The notes: generated by a model from the sequence alone, not told the origin. Counted from the stretch's first letter, positions 1 to 11,824 are shown. The stretch: 64,000 nucleotides of DNA from Eucommia ulmoides (GCA_016647705.1 CM028328.1:38974501-39038500); one strand, 5' to 3'. Program-made: numbers and translations.

Positions 1-581
1 TTGAATTAGAAATAGAAATTCGAGAATAAAAAAAGATCTATATAGGAAATGGAAGTGGAAGTCTGAGAACGAAAAATAAGTTTCTATTCCTAAAAAAATA
101 AATATTCGAGAAAAAAAAGTTATTTATACTCACAAAGTGAAAATAACAATTTAAGAACAAAACGATTTTAGTTTACAGATTTTGAATATTTTTCACATAG
201 GATATTACTCATATTTTGTGGTCTTTTTTTTAAAAATAAATTATTATTAGGTATGAATGAATTTGATTTCAAAATTATTATGTAAAAGAATATTATTTCA
301 CTCCATTCATTTAAACATATCATTACTACCAAATTAGAGAATTGAATAATGATTTAATTGGTATATCTATTCTATTCATTCTCTCATTATATTTCTCCTC
401 TTATTTCATTCCATCTAACCAAACGAGGAAGTAGATGAAATAGACCCTAAGCCTTCTAGGTCGTACTAATTTGTTTGTTTGCTTTTTTATTGCTATAAAA
501 TCAATTAGTTAAAAAAGAACAAAATAAAATGATATTCTTGGTGTTATTTTTAGATAACAAATGATGTAGTAGCATACTTAC
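1..581. other. AT-rich flank, no gene recognised
   Basis: The stretch is AT-rich with poly-A and poly-T runs and no reading frame I recognise. If the exon candidates at 582-835 are real, this would be intron or downstream sequence of that minus-strand gene, because a splice-donor-like GTAAGT (minus strand) lies at 576-581. I found no second lectin-domain exon in it. Confidence 0.4.
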
Positions 582-655
582 CCTGATTGATCTATGCGCC
601 AATAACGGCTATCACGACCCCAGACAATGGTAAGCTCATTGGGCTTCATTTCCTT
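582..655 (-). CDS. Candidate exon, phloem-protein-2-like lectin domain start
   Basis: On the minus strand this 74-base open stretch is bounded by an AG acceptor (reading TTGTGTAG just before it) and a consensus donor GTAAGT just after it. One frame reads NELTIVWGRDSRYWRID. That closely resembles the opening of the PP2 / Nictaba-type lectin domain, where a basic-or-acidic stretch leads into an I-x-W-G-x-D-x-R-Y-W pattern. PP2-like proteins bind N-acetylglucosamine glycans and act in phloem or the nucleus and cytosol. The rest of the domain is not visible, so the gene is cut by the window edge or truncated. The call rests on one short motif plus two splice sites and is tentative. A transposon-captured exon is the alternative. 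Confidence 0.38.
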
Positions 656-729
656 CTACACAAGTAATACAAGATGCATTAATTTCTATCTAGCTATGAT
701 ATATGAACGTACGAGGAAATTATATTTAC

Positions 730-835
730 CTGATAGGGCAGCTGAGACATTTCGGGAACACAAATTGGAGAACACACAGAAGGATAACACCGGCTTGTAT
801 GGTCTTTGTTATTGGCCCTCGTATATATAGAGGAC
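730..835 (-). CDS. Candidate upstream exon of the same minus-strand gene
   Basis: The minus strand is open here and ends in CAG followed by GTAAAT, a plausible splice donor. In the phase that would lead into the exon at 582-655 it reads through residues such as RCYPSVCSPICVPEMSQL. The intron between the two would be 74 bases, short but usual for plants. The peptide is cysteine-rich and I do not recognise it. Its 5' limit is not clear. Plus-strand reading frames over the same bases look like shadows. Confidence 0.25.
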
Positions 836-1388
836 ATTGAGTACATTTTACGCTATTTTTCTCTTAAAGTAATCTTCCCCGCGGAAGAAATGAAAGGAAT
901 CAAAGCAACTTTATCACTAAATTACTCTTTGTACCCACAAAGTATGGACCGACTTACACTTTATATTTTAATTTTTAAATTTTGTCACAGTACTCGTGCA
1001 ATTTCAAAGTTGTTTTGCCAGCCACATTCAACGCATCATTTACAAAAGAACACAGTAAATTTGAGGTACCCAAGGGTCATAAATAGCCAGTGTAAAATTG
1101 GTTAGTTGAAGAAAACTCAAATACAAATCTGATTTTTCGGGAAAAAAAAGATGGTGAATTTAAAATTTTATGGTGCAAATAAAACTCAATACATATTTTA
1201 AAGATGCAAAATGTAAATTACTTAACCTTTACAGAAGAAAAATTCGTTTTAAAGATGCATGGCCTCCCTAGATGCTATTCTTTTTAAAGAAGATGACCTC
1301 CCCCCACCCAAAACAACACAACCCCCCCCCCCCAACAACAACACGTGTAGCATCTTCCCAAGCATCTATAGGACGAGAGTACGCAAGT
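836..1388. other. Intergenic, nothing recognised
   Basis: There are open stretches on the plus strand (for example 806-1105), but their translation shows no domain, signal or repeat. A C-rich run with 12 consecutive C lies at 1322-1333, followed by short CAACAA repeats. No element ends were seen before the LTR at 1389. Confidence 0.4.
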
Positions 1389-1923
1389 TGTTTGTGATAA
1401 CTGTGAGTTAGTTTGTAGCCTCGACCACTTACATTGATTATGATTTCCTATAAATATTTTAGGTAGGAGTTGTAATATCATTAACTCCTTATATTATTGA
1501 CATTAAGTGAGAGTTGAGAGTTGTATGTTGGAGTAATGAAGTTAGGTGGATTCTCTCCTATAAATAGGAGGAGCCTTGGCTAAAGGAGAGCATCACATTC
1601 TAAATCTCATCTTGATAGAGAGTGTTTTTAGAGATAAAGTAGTTTAGAGAGTTTTCTTGTAATCTTTGTAAGGTAACTTGGGTAGAGATAGTTGAGCGAG
1701 GGTGTACAAGAGTTTAAGGGCTCGAGCTATTTGGGATATATTCGAGTATCTAGCATGTATAGTAACTCTCTATTATCTATCAATAAAAGGTTTGGTCTCA
1801 CCCGTGGCGTAAGCAAATTACCGAACCACGTAAATTGTGTATTCCTGCTGTGCATTTTTATTTTTTTTAATTTTTGTCATTGTTATTACCGATTCAATAT
1901 TTAATTAGCAGTTTGTCACAACA
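1389..1923 (+). repeat. 5' LTR of the Tork-like fossil
   Basis: It begins TGTTTGTGATAA and ends TTGTCACAACA, short inverted ends of the TG...CA kind. It is about 535 bases. It holds a TATA box (1559-1566) and a polyadenylation-like AATAAA at about 1781 (inside CAATAAAAGG). The last 230 bases are repeated at 4321-4550. Confidence 0.8.
1559..1566 (+). promoter_or_regulatory. TATA box in the Tork-like LTR
   Basis: TATAAATA lies between two copies of the hexamer CTCCTA/TAGGAG, in the position expected for the U3 promoter. Downstream bases (ACATTC, about 1593) are a plausible start of R. Confidence 0.5.
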
Positions 1924-1940
1924 AATTGGTATCAAGAGCT
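1924..1940 (+). other. Primer-binding site (initiator-tRNA-Met type)
   Basis: AATTGGTATCAAGAGCT follows the LTR end directly. It is one insertion away from the usual copia TGGTATCAGAGC, complementary to the 3' end of initiator tRNA-Met. Confidence 0.75.
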
Positions 1941-2049
1941 AGGTCGGTACTATTCATATATGGTATTATTTGTCGATGCTGTTGTACCGAACTTCTAAAA
2001 AACTGTTGACATAGATCCAAAATTTTGCAATAGCAGCAAAATTTTTTGC

Positions 2050-2800
2050 AAAATTTTAGGTAGAAAAGTTCGATGGCAAGAATGATTTCAGCATATGGCG
2101 TATCAAGATGCACGCTTTGCTGGTATAGCATAGACTTCATAAAGCATTGAAAGGTAAAACGTCTTTACTTGACACAATGTCAGACACCGACAAGGATGAT
2201 CTGATGAAGAAGGCATATTGTGCAATCTTATTATGCCTGAGTGATGAAGTGCTGCAGAAAGTTACAAATGAAACTTCAACCGTCGGACTATGACTGAAGT
2301 TGAAAAGTTTGTTCATGACGAAATCTCTGACGAAGTTAATAAAATCATTGTTGATTTGACAAATATTGATGTCAAGGTGGATGATAAAGATTAAGTAATT
2401 ATTTTGATGTGTTAGTTGCCACCCTCATACGAGCACTTTTTCAATACAATGATGTTTAATAATGAAACGATCTCTATGGAGGACATTAAAGCAACCTTGA
2501 ACTCAAAGGAGTTGAAGAAAAAGGTTGTCGAGAATAGAGAAGGAAGCTCTATTGAAAGCCTATTCGCTAGAGAAAGAACATCGGCGAATGCTTCGAGCAA
2601 CAAAGGGAAATCTAGGTCAAAATCAAAGCCTAGAAAGATCAAGTTCTACAACTGTCACAAAGAAGGGCATATCAAGAAAGATTGTCCAGAGCGAAAAGGA
2701 AAGGAAAAAACGGACGACTCAAGATCTAGAGACACTGGTATTGTGGAAGAAACTTTTTCTAACAGAGATCTTCTCACTTGCACAGACGAAAGCTCTAGAG
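2050..2800 (+). pseudogene. gag part of the Tork-like fossil
   Basis: The start carries the copia gag pattern around KFDGKNDFSIW. A helical region follows, then a basic stretch (KSRSKSKPRK) and a CCHC knuckle of the form CHKEGHIKKDC at about 2644-2686. In living relatives gag forms the cytoplasmic virus-like particle and packages element RNA through the knuckle. It is decayed. Confidence 0.7.
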
Positions 2801-4320
2801 ACGAGTGGATTATAGACACCGATTGTTCGTATCATATGTGTTCCAACAAGGATTGGTTTACTACCTACAAATAATTCATCGGTGGTAAAGTCTTGATGGG
2901 AAACAATATAGCCTGCAAGGTTGTTAGGATTGGAACAACCCGGATCAGAATGTTAAACATTATTGTGAAAACGCTCTCATATATCAGGCACGTTCCAGAA
3001 CTGAGGAAGAATTTGATTTCCTTGGGTACGCTTGACTCCATCGGCTGTACGTGCAAAGCTGGAGGTGGAGTTGTAAGGATTTCCAAATGTGCTTTTGTCA
3101 TGATGAAAGGAGTAAAGAAGAATAACCTCTATTTGGTCCAAAAAAGTACCGTGACGGGTGCTCCTGCTGCTGCATATTCATCAGATTCAGAAAAATATAC
3201 TATCAAGCTATGGCATATGCGATTAGGCCATATGAGGGAACGAGCGCTAGAGCTACAGAGCAAGTAAGGCTTGTTGGATGGACAGAAGACAAACATGTTA
3301 GATTTTTGTAAGCACAATATTTTTGGTAAACAGTGCAGGAAGAAATTCGGAAAAACTGTTCATCGAACCAAAGGTACTCTGTATTATATCCATTCAAATC
3401 TTTGGGGTCCCTCTCAACTTCTGTCAATTGGTAGTAGACAGTATATGTTGACCTTTATTGACGATTACTCTTGAAAGGTTTGGGTATACATATTGAAGCA
3501 CAAGAATGAAGTTTTTGATTAGTTCAAATAATGGAAGGCTATGATTGATAAGCAGACTGGAAAACAGGTCAAGCGCTTGAGAATTGACAATGGCTTGGAA
3601 TTCTATGAAGGTGCTTTCAATGAGTTCTGCAAGAAAGAAGGAATTGTGAGACACTATCCAGTTCTACATAAACCACAACAAAATAGGGTTGCAAAACAGA
3701 TGAATAAGATTCTCTTAGAGAAAGCTTGGTGCATGCTTTCGCCTGCTGGCTCATCCAAGAAGTTTTGGGCTGAAACTGTTCACACAGCTTTATACTTGAT
3801 CAACGAGTCTCCATCAACAGCAATTGACTGTAAGACTCCTGAAGAGGTATGGTCTGGATCACTTACAAAATACTCTGACTTGAGCGTATTTAGTTGTCCT
3901 TCTTATGTTCATGTAAGTGATGGTAAACTTGAGCCGAGAGCAAAGAAGTACATATTTATAGGGTATGCAGATGGGGTGAAAGGGTATAAGTTGTGGTTCC
4001 CTGATTTGAAACCACCCAAATGTATCATCAGCAAGGATGTGACCTTTGATGAGACTGCTATATTGAAAAAGAAATAAGAGAGTCAAGATGTTGAAACAGA
4101 CCATGGTGTCAATAGATAGATGGAGCTTGAAATAGAAGCTTCACGGAACTTACAAGACAGATTGCAAGAAGATGTCCAGGATAAGCAAGATGATAAAGAA
4201 GATCATGCCTCTGGTAAATCTTAGCAACTAGAGAATTATGTGCTTGCTCGGGACAGGGCGAGGAGGCACATCAAGTCACCTCAGAGATACGATGACTATG
4301 TTGCTTATGCACTAAGTGTA
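2800..4320 (+). pseudogene. pol parts (protease, integrase) of the Tork-like fossil
   Basis: Protease-like text around WIID and a following beta-rich stretch lead into the GAG-pre-integrase motif LWHMRLGHM at about 3207. The integrase core includes RLRIDNGLEF (about 3570) and the FWAETVHTALYLIN stretch (about 3765) that is typical of copia integrases. The hinge region with RRHIKSPQRYDDYV at about 4262 corresponds to the sequence between integrase and reverse transcriptase in Tnt1. Only these parts are recognised. Confidence 0.75.
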
Positions 4321-4550
4321 GCTGAGAGAGGGTGTACAAGGGTTTAAGGACTCAGGTTGTTTGGGATATATTCGAGTGTCTAGCTTGTATTGTAACTCTT
4401 TGTTTTCTATCAATAAAAGGTATGGTCTCGCCTGTGGCGTAGGAAAATTGTCGAACCACGTAAATCGTGTGTTCCTTCTGTGCGTTTTTTTTTTTTATTC
4501 TTGTCATTGCTATTACCGATTCAACATCTAACCAGCAATTTATCACAACA
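4321..4550 (+). repeat. 3' LTR piece of the Tork-like fossil
   Basis: It repeats the last 230 bases of the LTR at 1389-1923, including GGATATATTCGAGT and the closing ATCACAACA. By eye roughly 85-88% identical. Confidence 0.8.
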
Positions 4551-5571
4551 ATAACGCTGAATAATATTCCAGCTCACAATTTAGTAATCAATTCGGATAA
4601 AACTTGAAAAAAATATTTGCAATACCAGCATGATATGAGCTAAATACTCTCCGGTATTAAAATGAGTTAATCAGGAATTGAGTGATATCAGAATCGTGTA
4701 TGTAACCTGTAAATTATTATATTTATAGAGTGAAACATACCTGAGTTTCTTTATTCTCTCCAAATCATAATTGATCAATGTCTATCACATATAGTTATCT
4801 TTTAACGTTTAACTCAATTATTTGAATATTTTGGGTCATATTTATCATTTTAGATTTACTATGGAGTGCTTCAACAAAAATCTATGTGTAGCTCTTCTTA
4901 TTCTCAGAGATGGGCCTATGTGTTTAAGCCTATATTTTCATTAATAACTAGGGGCCCTTCCAGCTCAGGTCCAACGTACAATTCAATTGTTGTATTCTCA
5001 AAGTGGGTAGTGTGAAAACCACCCTCGTCAATTTGAAAGCCATATTTCATTTCCTTTAGTTGGGAATCGTGGGTTAGGAACTCAATAGCTTGGGAAGAAA
5101 GAAAAAAGTCAAAAAAACATAATATATATATATATATATGAATAGTTGGCGAGAGCTCCTAATAATAACACTAAATTAAAAAAAGAAAATAGTTACTTTA
5201 GTTTTAGTCCTATCTGTTAGAATTTATGAAAATACTAATATTTCAATTAGGGTTATCTAACTAATTGTTGCCCTACTGTCGTCAGCCGCCTACCGGACTC
5301 TGACGAATTCTAGCCACCACAAGTCACCGAAATTCTGGTCACCAGTGGTCAGATTCTGGCCACCGCCAGTCACTGAAACTCCGATCATCGGTCACTTGAA
5401 TTATTTTTAGTTACATTCAACTATTTTTTTGGTTGTCGATCACAGGAAAATTACATGAATGTAACTAAAATATACTAGAATATAACTAAAAGTACAATTA
5501 ATAAATATAACTAGAAAATACATTAAAAAATAGTTACATGTAATTGAAAAATATACTAAAAATAGTTATAT
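4551..5571. other. Spacer with AT microsatellite and short internal repeats
   Basis: No gene was recognised. A TA run lies at about 5120-5139. At 5280-5400 a GC-richer patch repeats GTCACCGGAATTCTGG-like words around the core TGGTCACC. From 5410 to 5571 an AT-rich unit containing TAGTTACATGTAATTG is repeated imperfectly. The solo LTR starting at 5577 landed in this last repeat. Confidence 0.4.
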
Positions 5572-5576
5572 GTAAT
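5572..5576 (+). repeat. Left target duplication GTAAT of the solo LTR
   Basis: GTAAT immediately before the TG start matches GTAAT at 6986-6990 exactly. Confidence 0.75.
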
Positions 5577-6985
5577 TGATAGGTGTAAAATACCTATCTA
5601 ATTCTAAACCGAATTTGCTAGTTTTCAAGTACTTTATTTAAGTTTGAATATCGTTTTAGCTGTTTTTATTAGTCAGGAGCAGGGAAGTAAACAATCGGCA
5701 AACCGAGCAAAATGGTACAAAAAGGGTAGCCAAAAAGATGAAAAAAGGAGGTTTCAAATAACAGAGCAATTCCGCCTAGGCGAAGTTTCCACCGCCTAGG
5801 AGGAAATTCAACAGAAAGATGCAAAAACTGAAGATTCTACCACTTAGGCGGAATTCTAACCGACTTAAACTTCGCCTAAGAAAAATTCTGCCGCTTAGGT
5901 GGAATTCTAACCAACTTAAACTCCGCCTAAGAGAAGTTTCTACCGCTTAGGAGGAAATCGCAGAACAGGTCAAAATATCTGTTTAGATATTTTTGAACCC
6001 CTAGGCTTATAAATACCCCTTGGCCACGTCTGAAACTTGTTGTTAAAGAACCCTAACCCTAGAAGAAATCTCTTAAGCTACATTTTGAAGATCAAGAAGG
6101 AGGTTTATCATTCGGATAAAGAAGGATAACTTGCGGATCGATCATTAGTGACAGTGAACCGTTTCACTTCCAGATTTGATCGTTTCTCTCTTGTTTTATT
6201 CTTTGTAATCACTTTTTCATATCTAAGAATGTTGAATCCCTCTTATTTTTCATGGTATATGGCTAAGATCTTGTAGAAGTAGTTAAATGTTACTTAGGAG
6301 TAGTCGAAATCATGTAACCGTTTAGTTGAGTAAATTTATGTTACTTTAACGTGTTGTTTGTCAAAATCCGATTGTGTTTATTGTTATTCTTGATATTATT
6401 CTTGTGTTGATTAACCTAGAATACGGGGTTTGACACTCGGGAGAGGTAACCCCGGATTCAGACTAGGGTAAATACAACGTGACGTTCTAACGACCCGGAA
6501 GGGTGTTAGAACGTATGCAACCCATGACGTTGGCTCAAAACTCACACGACTTAGGGTCGTTTAGGTGTTGAAGGGGACTTCTTCGTTGACACGAAGTCGT
6601 GTAATCCCTCGTTTTACACTCGGAAGAGGTAGCGGAGGAGTTATTGATATAAAGGTTGTCGGATTAGATAAAAACCGTTATAACTAACTAAATGAAATCG
6701 ATTACGCATTATATGAAAGAGATTTATACCTAAGTAATTAGTGTAATTAAAACTAACTTTATAGTTGTCATTTATCTTAGTATAGTAATTAGAAAAAAAA
6801 TAAAATTTGATTAGTCGAGATAATATGAAACTATTGAAATCGCAATACTCAACTGAATTACCTGCCCTTCCCCGTGGAACGATATCCGATCCTAAAAGAT
6901 CCATTATATTAAAACTAGACCTCGTACACTTGCGAGTAGTCCAATTACCGCGAGGAGGAAACATGTGTGAATCTAAGCGCGTATA
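5577..6985 (+). mobile_element. Solo LTR, gypsy (Athila/Tat-like) type
   Basis: A 1.4-kb solo LTR flanked by perfect 5-base duplications. It starts with a hairpin (TGATAGGTGTAAAATACCTATC, 5577-5598). It holds the phrase GACACTCGGGAGAGGTAACC at about 6431 and the tail CGTACACTTGCGAG at about 6923, all shared with the second solo LTR at 24112-25475. The 3' end reads TA rather than CA, placed by the duplication. No internal region is present. The family call rests on the GTACACTTGCG tail, which is common in plant non-chromovirus gypsy LTRs. A TATA-like TATAAATA lies at about 6009. Confidence 0.7.
5771..5962 (+). repeat. Array of CCGCCTAGGCGG-like palindromes in the solo LTR
   Basis: At least six imperfect copies of the palindrome CCGCCTAGGCGG or its halves (CCGCTTAGG, CGCCTAAG) occur within 190 bases, each followed by AATTC or AAGTTTC words. 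They lie upstream of the TATA-like box, in what would be U3. Confidence 0.6.
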
Positions 6986-6990
6986 GTAAT
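6986..6990 (+). repeat. Right target duplication GTAAT of the solo LTR
   Basis: Matches 5572-5576 exactly and sets the 3' limit of the LTR. Confidence 0.75.
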
Positions 6991-7306
6991 TAAAAAGAAA
7001 TATGTCAGCCAGTGACCAAAGTCTTGAGATCTAATGGAAGACGATGGAGGATGGAAACAGAGAGTGTTGTTGGTGATAGACGATGTAAACCTTAATTAGA
7101 CACATTTGATTGGAGAAGGGAGCATTGATTACAGGACTAAAACAAAAATCAAAACATAATTAAAAGATTATACTCAAGTTAAAATTAAAATTGGATAAAC
7201 TATAAATTAGGCTCTCTATTATGGACTATTGACTAATTGTCCCTTAAAATATGGGGGGTGGGGGTGGAAGAATAGCTCCTACAAGAAGAAAAATAGGTAC
7301 AGGGAA
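6991..7306. other. Spacer, nothing recognised
   Basis: AT-rich sequence with a G-rich patch (about 7253-7266). No frame or element end was recognised. Confidence 0.4.
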
Positions 7307-7828
7307 TAGGGGTATTCATGGGTGGTTTGGGAACAACCTAATCAATTACAAGAATTTGTAGAGGTCCGTTGCCCAAACCTGCCCATTGTTGAACGTATAA
7401 AACTCAAGTCCAGCTCTAGGGCCGACCAGACCATATATATATATAGAATAAATTATATAATTTTCTTAACTAAAATTTAATCTATACAATTATTCTAAGT
7501 CAAAAGGAAGTCTCAAATACTAGATCTCCAACTTGGAGATCATTAGATAACCACTAGATTACAAGCGTTATATTTGAATCTGCTATATGTTATAAACTAT
7601 TTCTTTCGTGTATAACATATTTTTTTTAATAATGGCATGAACGGGGCCATCTGGCCCGGCCTAACCTTAAATTTAAATGGTTAGGCCCTCTAACCCAACC
7701 ATAAAATGATCGGACCTAATTTTTGTGGCCCTAACCCAATTAATGGGCTTAAATTTCAAGCCTATACCATAAAAAATAGCCAACGAGTTAGATAGGATTG
7801 GCGGGCCCTGGGCCGATGAACACCCCTA
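7307..7828. mobile_element. hAT-like MITE
   Basis: Imperfect terminal inverted repeats: TAGGGGTATTCATGGG at the left end and, on the opposite strand, TAGGGGTGTTCATCGG at the right end. This TAGGGGTGTTCA terminus is common among plant hAT-type miniature elements. The interior repeats GGGCCGG / CCCGGCC-like words and has no coding frame. An 8-base target duplication was not found (ACAGGGAA against ATGAGAAT), so the ends or the flanks have decayed. Confidence 0.5.
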
Positions 7829-9044
7829 ATGAGAATAAGATAATGGAGTCCAAAAATACTCTCAAAAGAGCGAGCATAAAAGGAAAGATGGAAAAGGAAC
7901 TCATATCAGTGTATGTATATATATTCTGGCGTATAACCCATTCCCAAAGGCATGGACTGAAAAATAATTTTAATTTAAAAATATTAACAGTCAACAATTT
8001 CTCAAATCAACTATTTCTTTGATTCGCGAGTCAACTGATTTATCGTCGTTAGATATGTCAAATCTTCACCAAGACTGTTTTATTTGCATAAGATAAGATA
8101 AAAAAAAATTATTTGATTCGTCGACGACAAGTATTTTTCCGATTGGTGTTTTGATCTCTGCAACATAAATATGTTCGAATCTTTTTTATTAAAGAACACT
8201 CAGTTTAAATTAGGAGACTCCCAACATAAATATGTTAAATTAATTAATACTTAATAATTTGGGTATAAAATTATCATATCTTAGATGTATCAAATTTATT
8301 TTCACTACATTTTCTTTTATTCGATAGTTAACTGATAGTGTTTTGATCTATTACAGTTTTGTGTTTTACTAATTTTCTTTCCCTTAGGTAGTTAATTTTG
8401 AAATTTGGTTTTCACTATATGTTCATCCCTTGATAGTTAATTGTTTGTGGATTGTGTGTTTCATTGGGTACTGACAATTTTGATTATTCAATTTTTTTTG
8501 TGTTTACCAAAACATATGAGATTAACCTATGTAATCAAATACTTAAAACATATAAATAAGAAAGTAAAACCATTATCTATACTTTTGAAGTATATAATAT
8601 TGAGAAATCATTTAATTGACAGAGGGGATTACCAACGAACCCTAGATATGTGCATGCGACCAAGAGAGAGAGCCCAACTAACCGTAATTGAGGTTACGGC
8701 TGATGTAGGGTTACTTCAAGTAAAAAGTTGTGTTATAAAGAGTGATAGAATATGATTATACCCCGTGTATTGTAAAAATTGAGAGAGAGAAAAAAAGGAA
8801 TTATAATTTATGATTAAGCTCGACTTTATAGAAAATGAGGGAGAGAGAGAGAAAGAGAGAGAGATTCTAATTTCATTTTCGTAAATTTAATATTTTAATA
8901 TTATTATTAGATTTAATATCCATATATTTTTCTATAAGTTTCATAAATTTGATGTCCATAATTTTGGAAAATTGTCGTATATTGTTTCTATAATTTGTGC
9001 GCTCGACACTTATAGAAAGTGATAGAGAAAGAGGGATTCTAATT
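7829..9044. other. AT-rich spacer with GA tracts
   Basis: No gene was recognised. GA microsatellite tracts lie at 8781-8790 and 8839-8864. The open stretch at 8441-8755 shows no known motif and has the base composition of its surroundings. Confidence 0.4.
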
Positions 9045-10390
9045 TAATTTTAAAAGTCATATTTGAGTAAATTATACCACGAATGATTGGTTATGATATA
9101 TGGGGTCTATAGGTGCTTTTAAATATCATATGTTGTGGAAACTAGCCATCAGAGGGCCTATTTTAAATTAGCTTAAATAGACCTGTGAATTTCATATTAT
9201 TAGAATACATAATCAAGAACTATCAAAGTTACATAGATTTCTAAGAGTTTTTATTCTGAGATATATTCGAGAGATCTATTGTGAGATTATTGTATGACAA
9301 GTTCTTGAGAAAAAACGCTATTGAGTTGGCATCACCGATTTGTGTTGTCTTGCTATTCTGATTTCAATCTTTCGGTGTTCTCTAGGTGAGATCTTTCCAA
9401 GCTATCATTCTTTATTGTGAAATCATATTACTATATTTGTTTGATTGATAAGGTTATATTAAAATCGTTTTTGAACTTTAAGAGCATAAAAATTATTTTT
9501 AAAACGATTTTTGTGATTATCTAATTACGTGTTTTATTTTATGCTACCCACACATATTATAATTAGATGTTTAATTCCTCAATTAATTTCTATCACGTAG
9601 TAATTATTGGGACATTAATTGAGTTTAATTGGTTTGAGGTATCGTAGAAGCTCTGAGTAGGAAGAAACTCAATGATTTTTTGTAATTAGTGAGTTTGTGA
9701 GGATTGGATATGGTTGGGATTGTATCTAATCGGGGTAGCTTGGGTTTCAATCTTTTCAAGAAAAAGATTGAGGTTTGATCTTTATCTAGTGGATAAAAAG
9801 GTTAGGTTATTCTTTTTCCTTGAAAAGAATTAGGAATGAATTCTTCCTGAATAGAGTTTGTTTTTGAATGAATTGTAACGGTTCTATCCTTACCGATGAA
9901 AATGATACTTAGAGTGTTTGTGAGGTTCGATTATTAGCCTGGTAAAAGGATTAGGTTGTGATTCTTCATGTAATAGAATTAGGTTAGTTTTTAGCCTGCA
10001 AAAAGATAAGGTTTTTCCTTAGCCTGTGAAAAAAGAATTGTAAAGGTTGATTCTAAGCTTGTGAAAAGAATTGTTGTGAGGGTTTGATTCCTATCGTTAA
10101 AGGAATCTTAGGTTTCTAGTGGGTGTGAATCTCCGTGGAGCTCGGGAGACTAGATCAGCCAAGACTAGCTTGGTGAACCAGGATATATCTTGGTGTGCTG
10201 CATTGATTTACTTTATTTATATTTTATTATTTGGGTGTACACCTAGATTTGAACACTTATCCGTTGCAAAACAAGATAATAATTAATTTAGGATAAAATT
10301 GATTATTTGATTAATTAAGTGTTTTAAATTGTTTAAATTTTTATAACCACCCAATTTACCCCCCCTCTTGGGTAGCTCACTGGGCCAACA
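9045..10390 (+). repeat. 5' LTR part of the Sirevirus-like element
   Basis: Aligns with the 3' LTR at 16480-17151 from the words TTTGAGTAAATTATACCA onward, and ends GGGCCAACA directly before the primer-binding site. It holds the run GGATTAGGTTGTGATTCTTC and the end CACCCAATTTACCCCCCC, both typical of this LTR group. Confidence 0.7.
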
Positions 10391-10404
10391 ATTGGCATCA
10401 GAGC
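10391..10404 (+). other. Primer-binding site
   Basis: ATTGGCATCAGAGC follows the LTR end, one base away from the copia initiator-tRNA-Met site TGGTATCAGAGC. The same word occurs at 56425-56438. Confidence 0.7.
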
Positions 10405-10419
10405 TAGTTTTAACTCGAT

Positions 10420-11300
10420 ATGACTCATAATCTAGCTAAACATGATCACATGGAGTGCACTGATTCTGATATTATATGTACCATTGTAGAGTCTCCCGCT
10501 TTCTCTAATAGTCATTGTTTTGCTGATGAGAATGATAGAATTCCTGATGATGAGAATATAAGGCCATTGAGATGCTAATTGCCCTTACCTGTGTTTTTGG
10601 AAAATATAATTTTAAACTTGGGCAAAAGATTGCAACCCTTGAAAATAAGAAGTTTAGTACTGCCAAATCTCTTAAGAAAAAGAATTTGGACAAATATTTT
10701 GAAACTGTTGAAATTACAAATGCTTTATCTGAAATTGGTAAGTTGTATGAAAAAATAGAGTCTCTTTAAGAAGAGAACGAAGTTTTGAAAACTGATATTT
10801 GTGATTTTTAACAAAATGATTTTAAAAAGAAAAATCTTGAAACTTTAAATGAGGCCTTGTGCATTGTGTTAGAAAATGCAAGGTGTAAGCTTGATGGAAC
10901 TCGTATGAAAATCCATTCTGTTGAAAATAAGTGCCAAATTCTTAAGAATAATCTTGAATTTATGCATAAGAAAAATTTTGGTCTACAGGTAAACGTTAGC
11001 ACAATGAAGCAGTTACTTGAAAAGACACAAAAGGAGCTTGATGAAGCAATGAATAAATTCAAGGATATTGTGATGACTAAACTAGTTGGAAAATTAATAG
11101 TTGCTAAAGCAACTCCACAATATTACCAATTATACCATGCTCCCATAGGGAACAATGACTATCTGAAGAAACGTACTAACAATGCTAAATATTTTTATTG
11201 TGGGAAGTATGGTCATTTTGAAAAAAAAAATTATTTATTACATGGTTACCCAGTCGGATCCAGAAATAACTAGATACCAAAAAGAGAAAACTTTTATCCA
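10420..11300 (+). pseudogene. gag C-terminal part of the Sirevirus-like element
   Basis: A helical region reading KNLDKYFETVEITNALSEI (about 10680) is followed by a lysine- and glutamate-rich coiled coil and a CCHC-type knuckle, YCGKYGHFEKKN, at about 11196-11235. The minus-strand element has a close counterpart (LDKYFETTELLNALSEI, about 46800-46860) and the same downstream GYP/VGS words. Role by family: capsid protein. Decayed. It continues into a lysine-rich tail up to about 11760 whose text (PKDDPGMSKF) is also shared with the other copy. Confidence 0.65.
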
Positions 11301-11804
11301 AGTACCACTCGGAGATTCAAACAAACACGAGGATACAACGAATACTGCCAAGAAAGGAGACTGGATTCAATGTACCTAAGAGAAAGAATCATTATGTGAA
11401 AATCGGAAGGATCAAAGAGCAGTAAGTTCATTACATGAAATCCAATAATTCTTATCCTCAACAAATGGCAAGATATCAATACAAGAAAATGATAGTGTAT
11501 AAAGCAGTGGCAAAACAAAATGAGGAAAAACAGCTCAAAGCACCGAACAAAGGCTATAAAATTATTACCGAACCTAATAAAAAAGGTGTCAGTCCAAGAA
11601 AAGAGGAAATCAAAGTAACAAATTAAGCAAAATAAAAAAATAGTGGATTTAAAGGACACCAAGATTGAAATCAGCAATCAACCAAAGGTACACATGCCAA
11701 TTTCTCCCAAAGACGATCCAGGTATGTCAAAATTTTTAAAGTTCAAGTTATTAATTTTGTTAGGAAGACTGATCCCTCACATTTCGAAAATTAGAGATTT
11801 GCGA

Positions 11805-11824
11805 TGTGTGTGTGTGTGTGTGTA
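11805..11824. repeat. TG microsatellite
   Basis: A run of about ten GT dinucleotides. Confidence 0.8.

Larger units (their letters stand above)
1389..4550 (+). mobile_element. Tork/Tnt1-like Ty1-copia fossil
   Basis: Fossil LTR retrotransposon. The parts in order are: LTR (1389-1923), primer-binding site (1924-1940), gag with a CCHC zinc knuckle (about 2050-2800), protease and GAG-pre-integrase region (about 2800-3330), integrase core (about 3370-4080), a hinge region (to about 4320) and a partial LTR (4321-4550). Gag text such as FDGKNDFSIWRIKMHALL and the integrase stretch match the Tnt1/Tork lineage. The element is broken, with many breaks, and shorter than a full copia element. The two LTR stretches differ by roughly an eighth of positions by eye, so it is an old insertion. 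No matching 5-base target duplication was found. Confidence 0.85.

Noticed and set aside
8441-8755. 104-residue plus-strand frame
   Set aside because: No domain, AT-driven composition, no splice or promoter context.
11294-11677. 127-residue minus-strand frame rich in F, L, I
   Set aside because: Shadow of the lysine-rich plus-strand gag tail.
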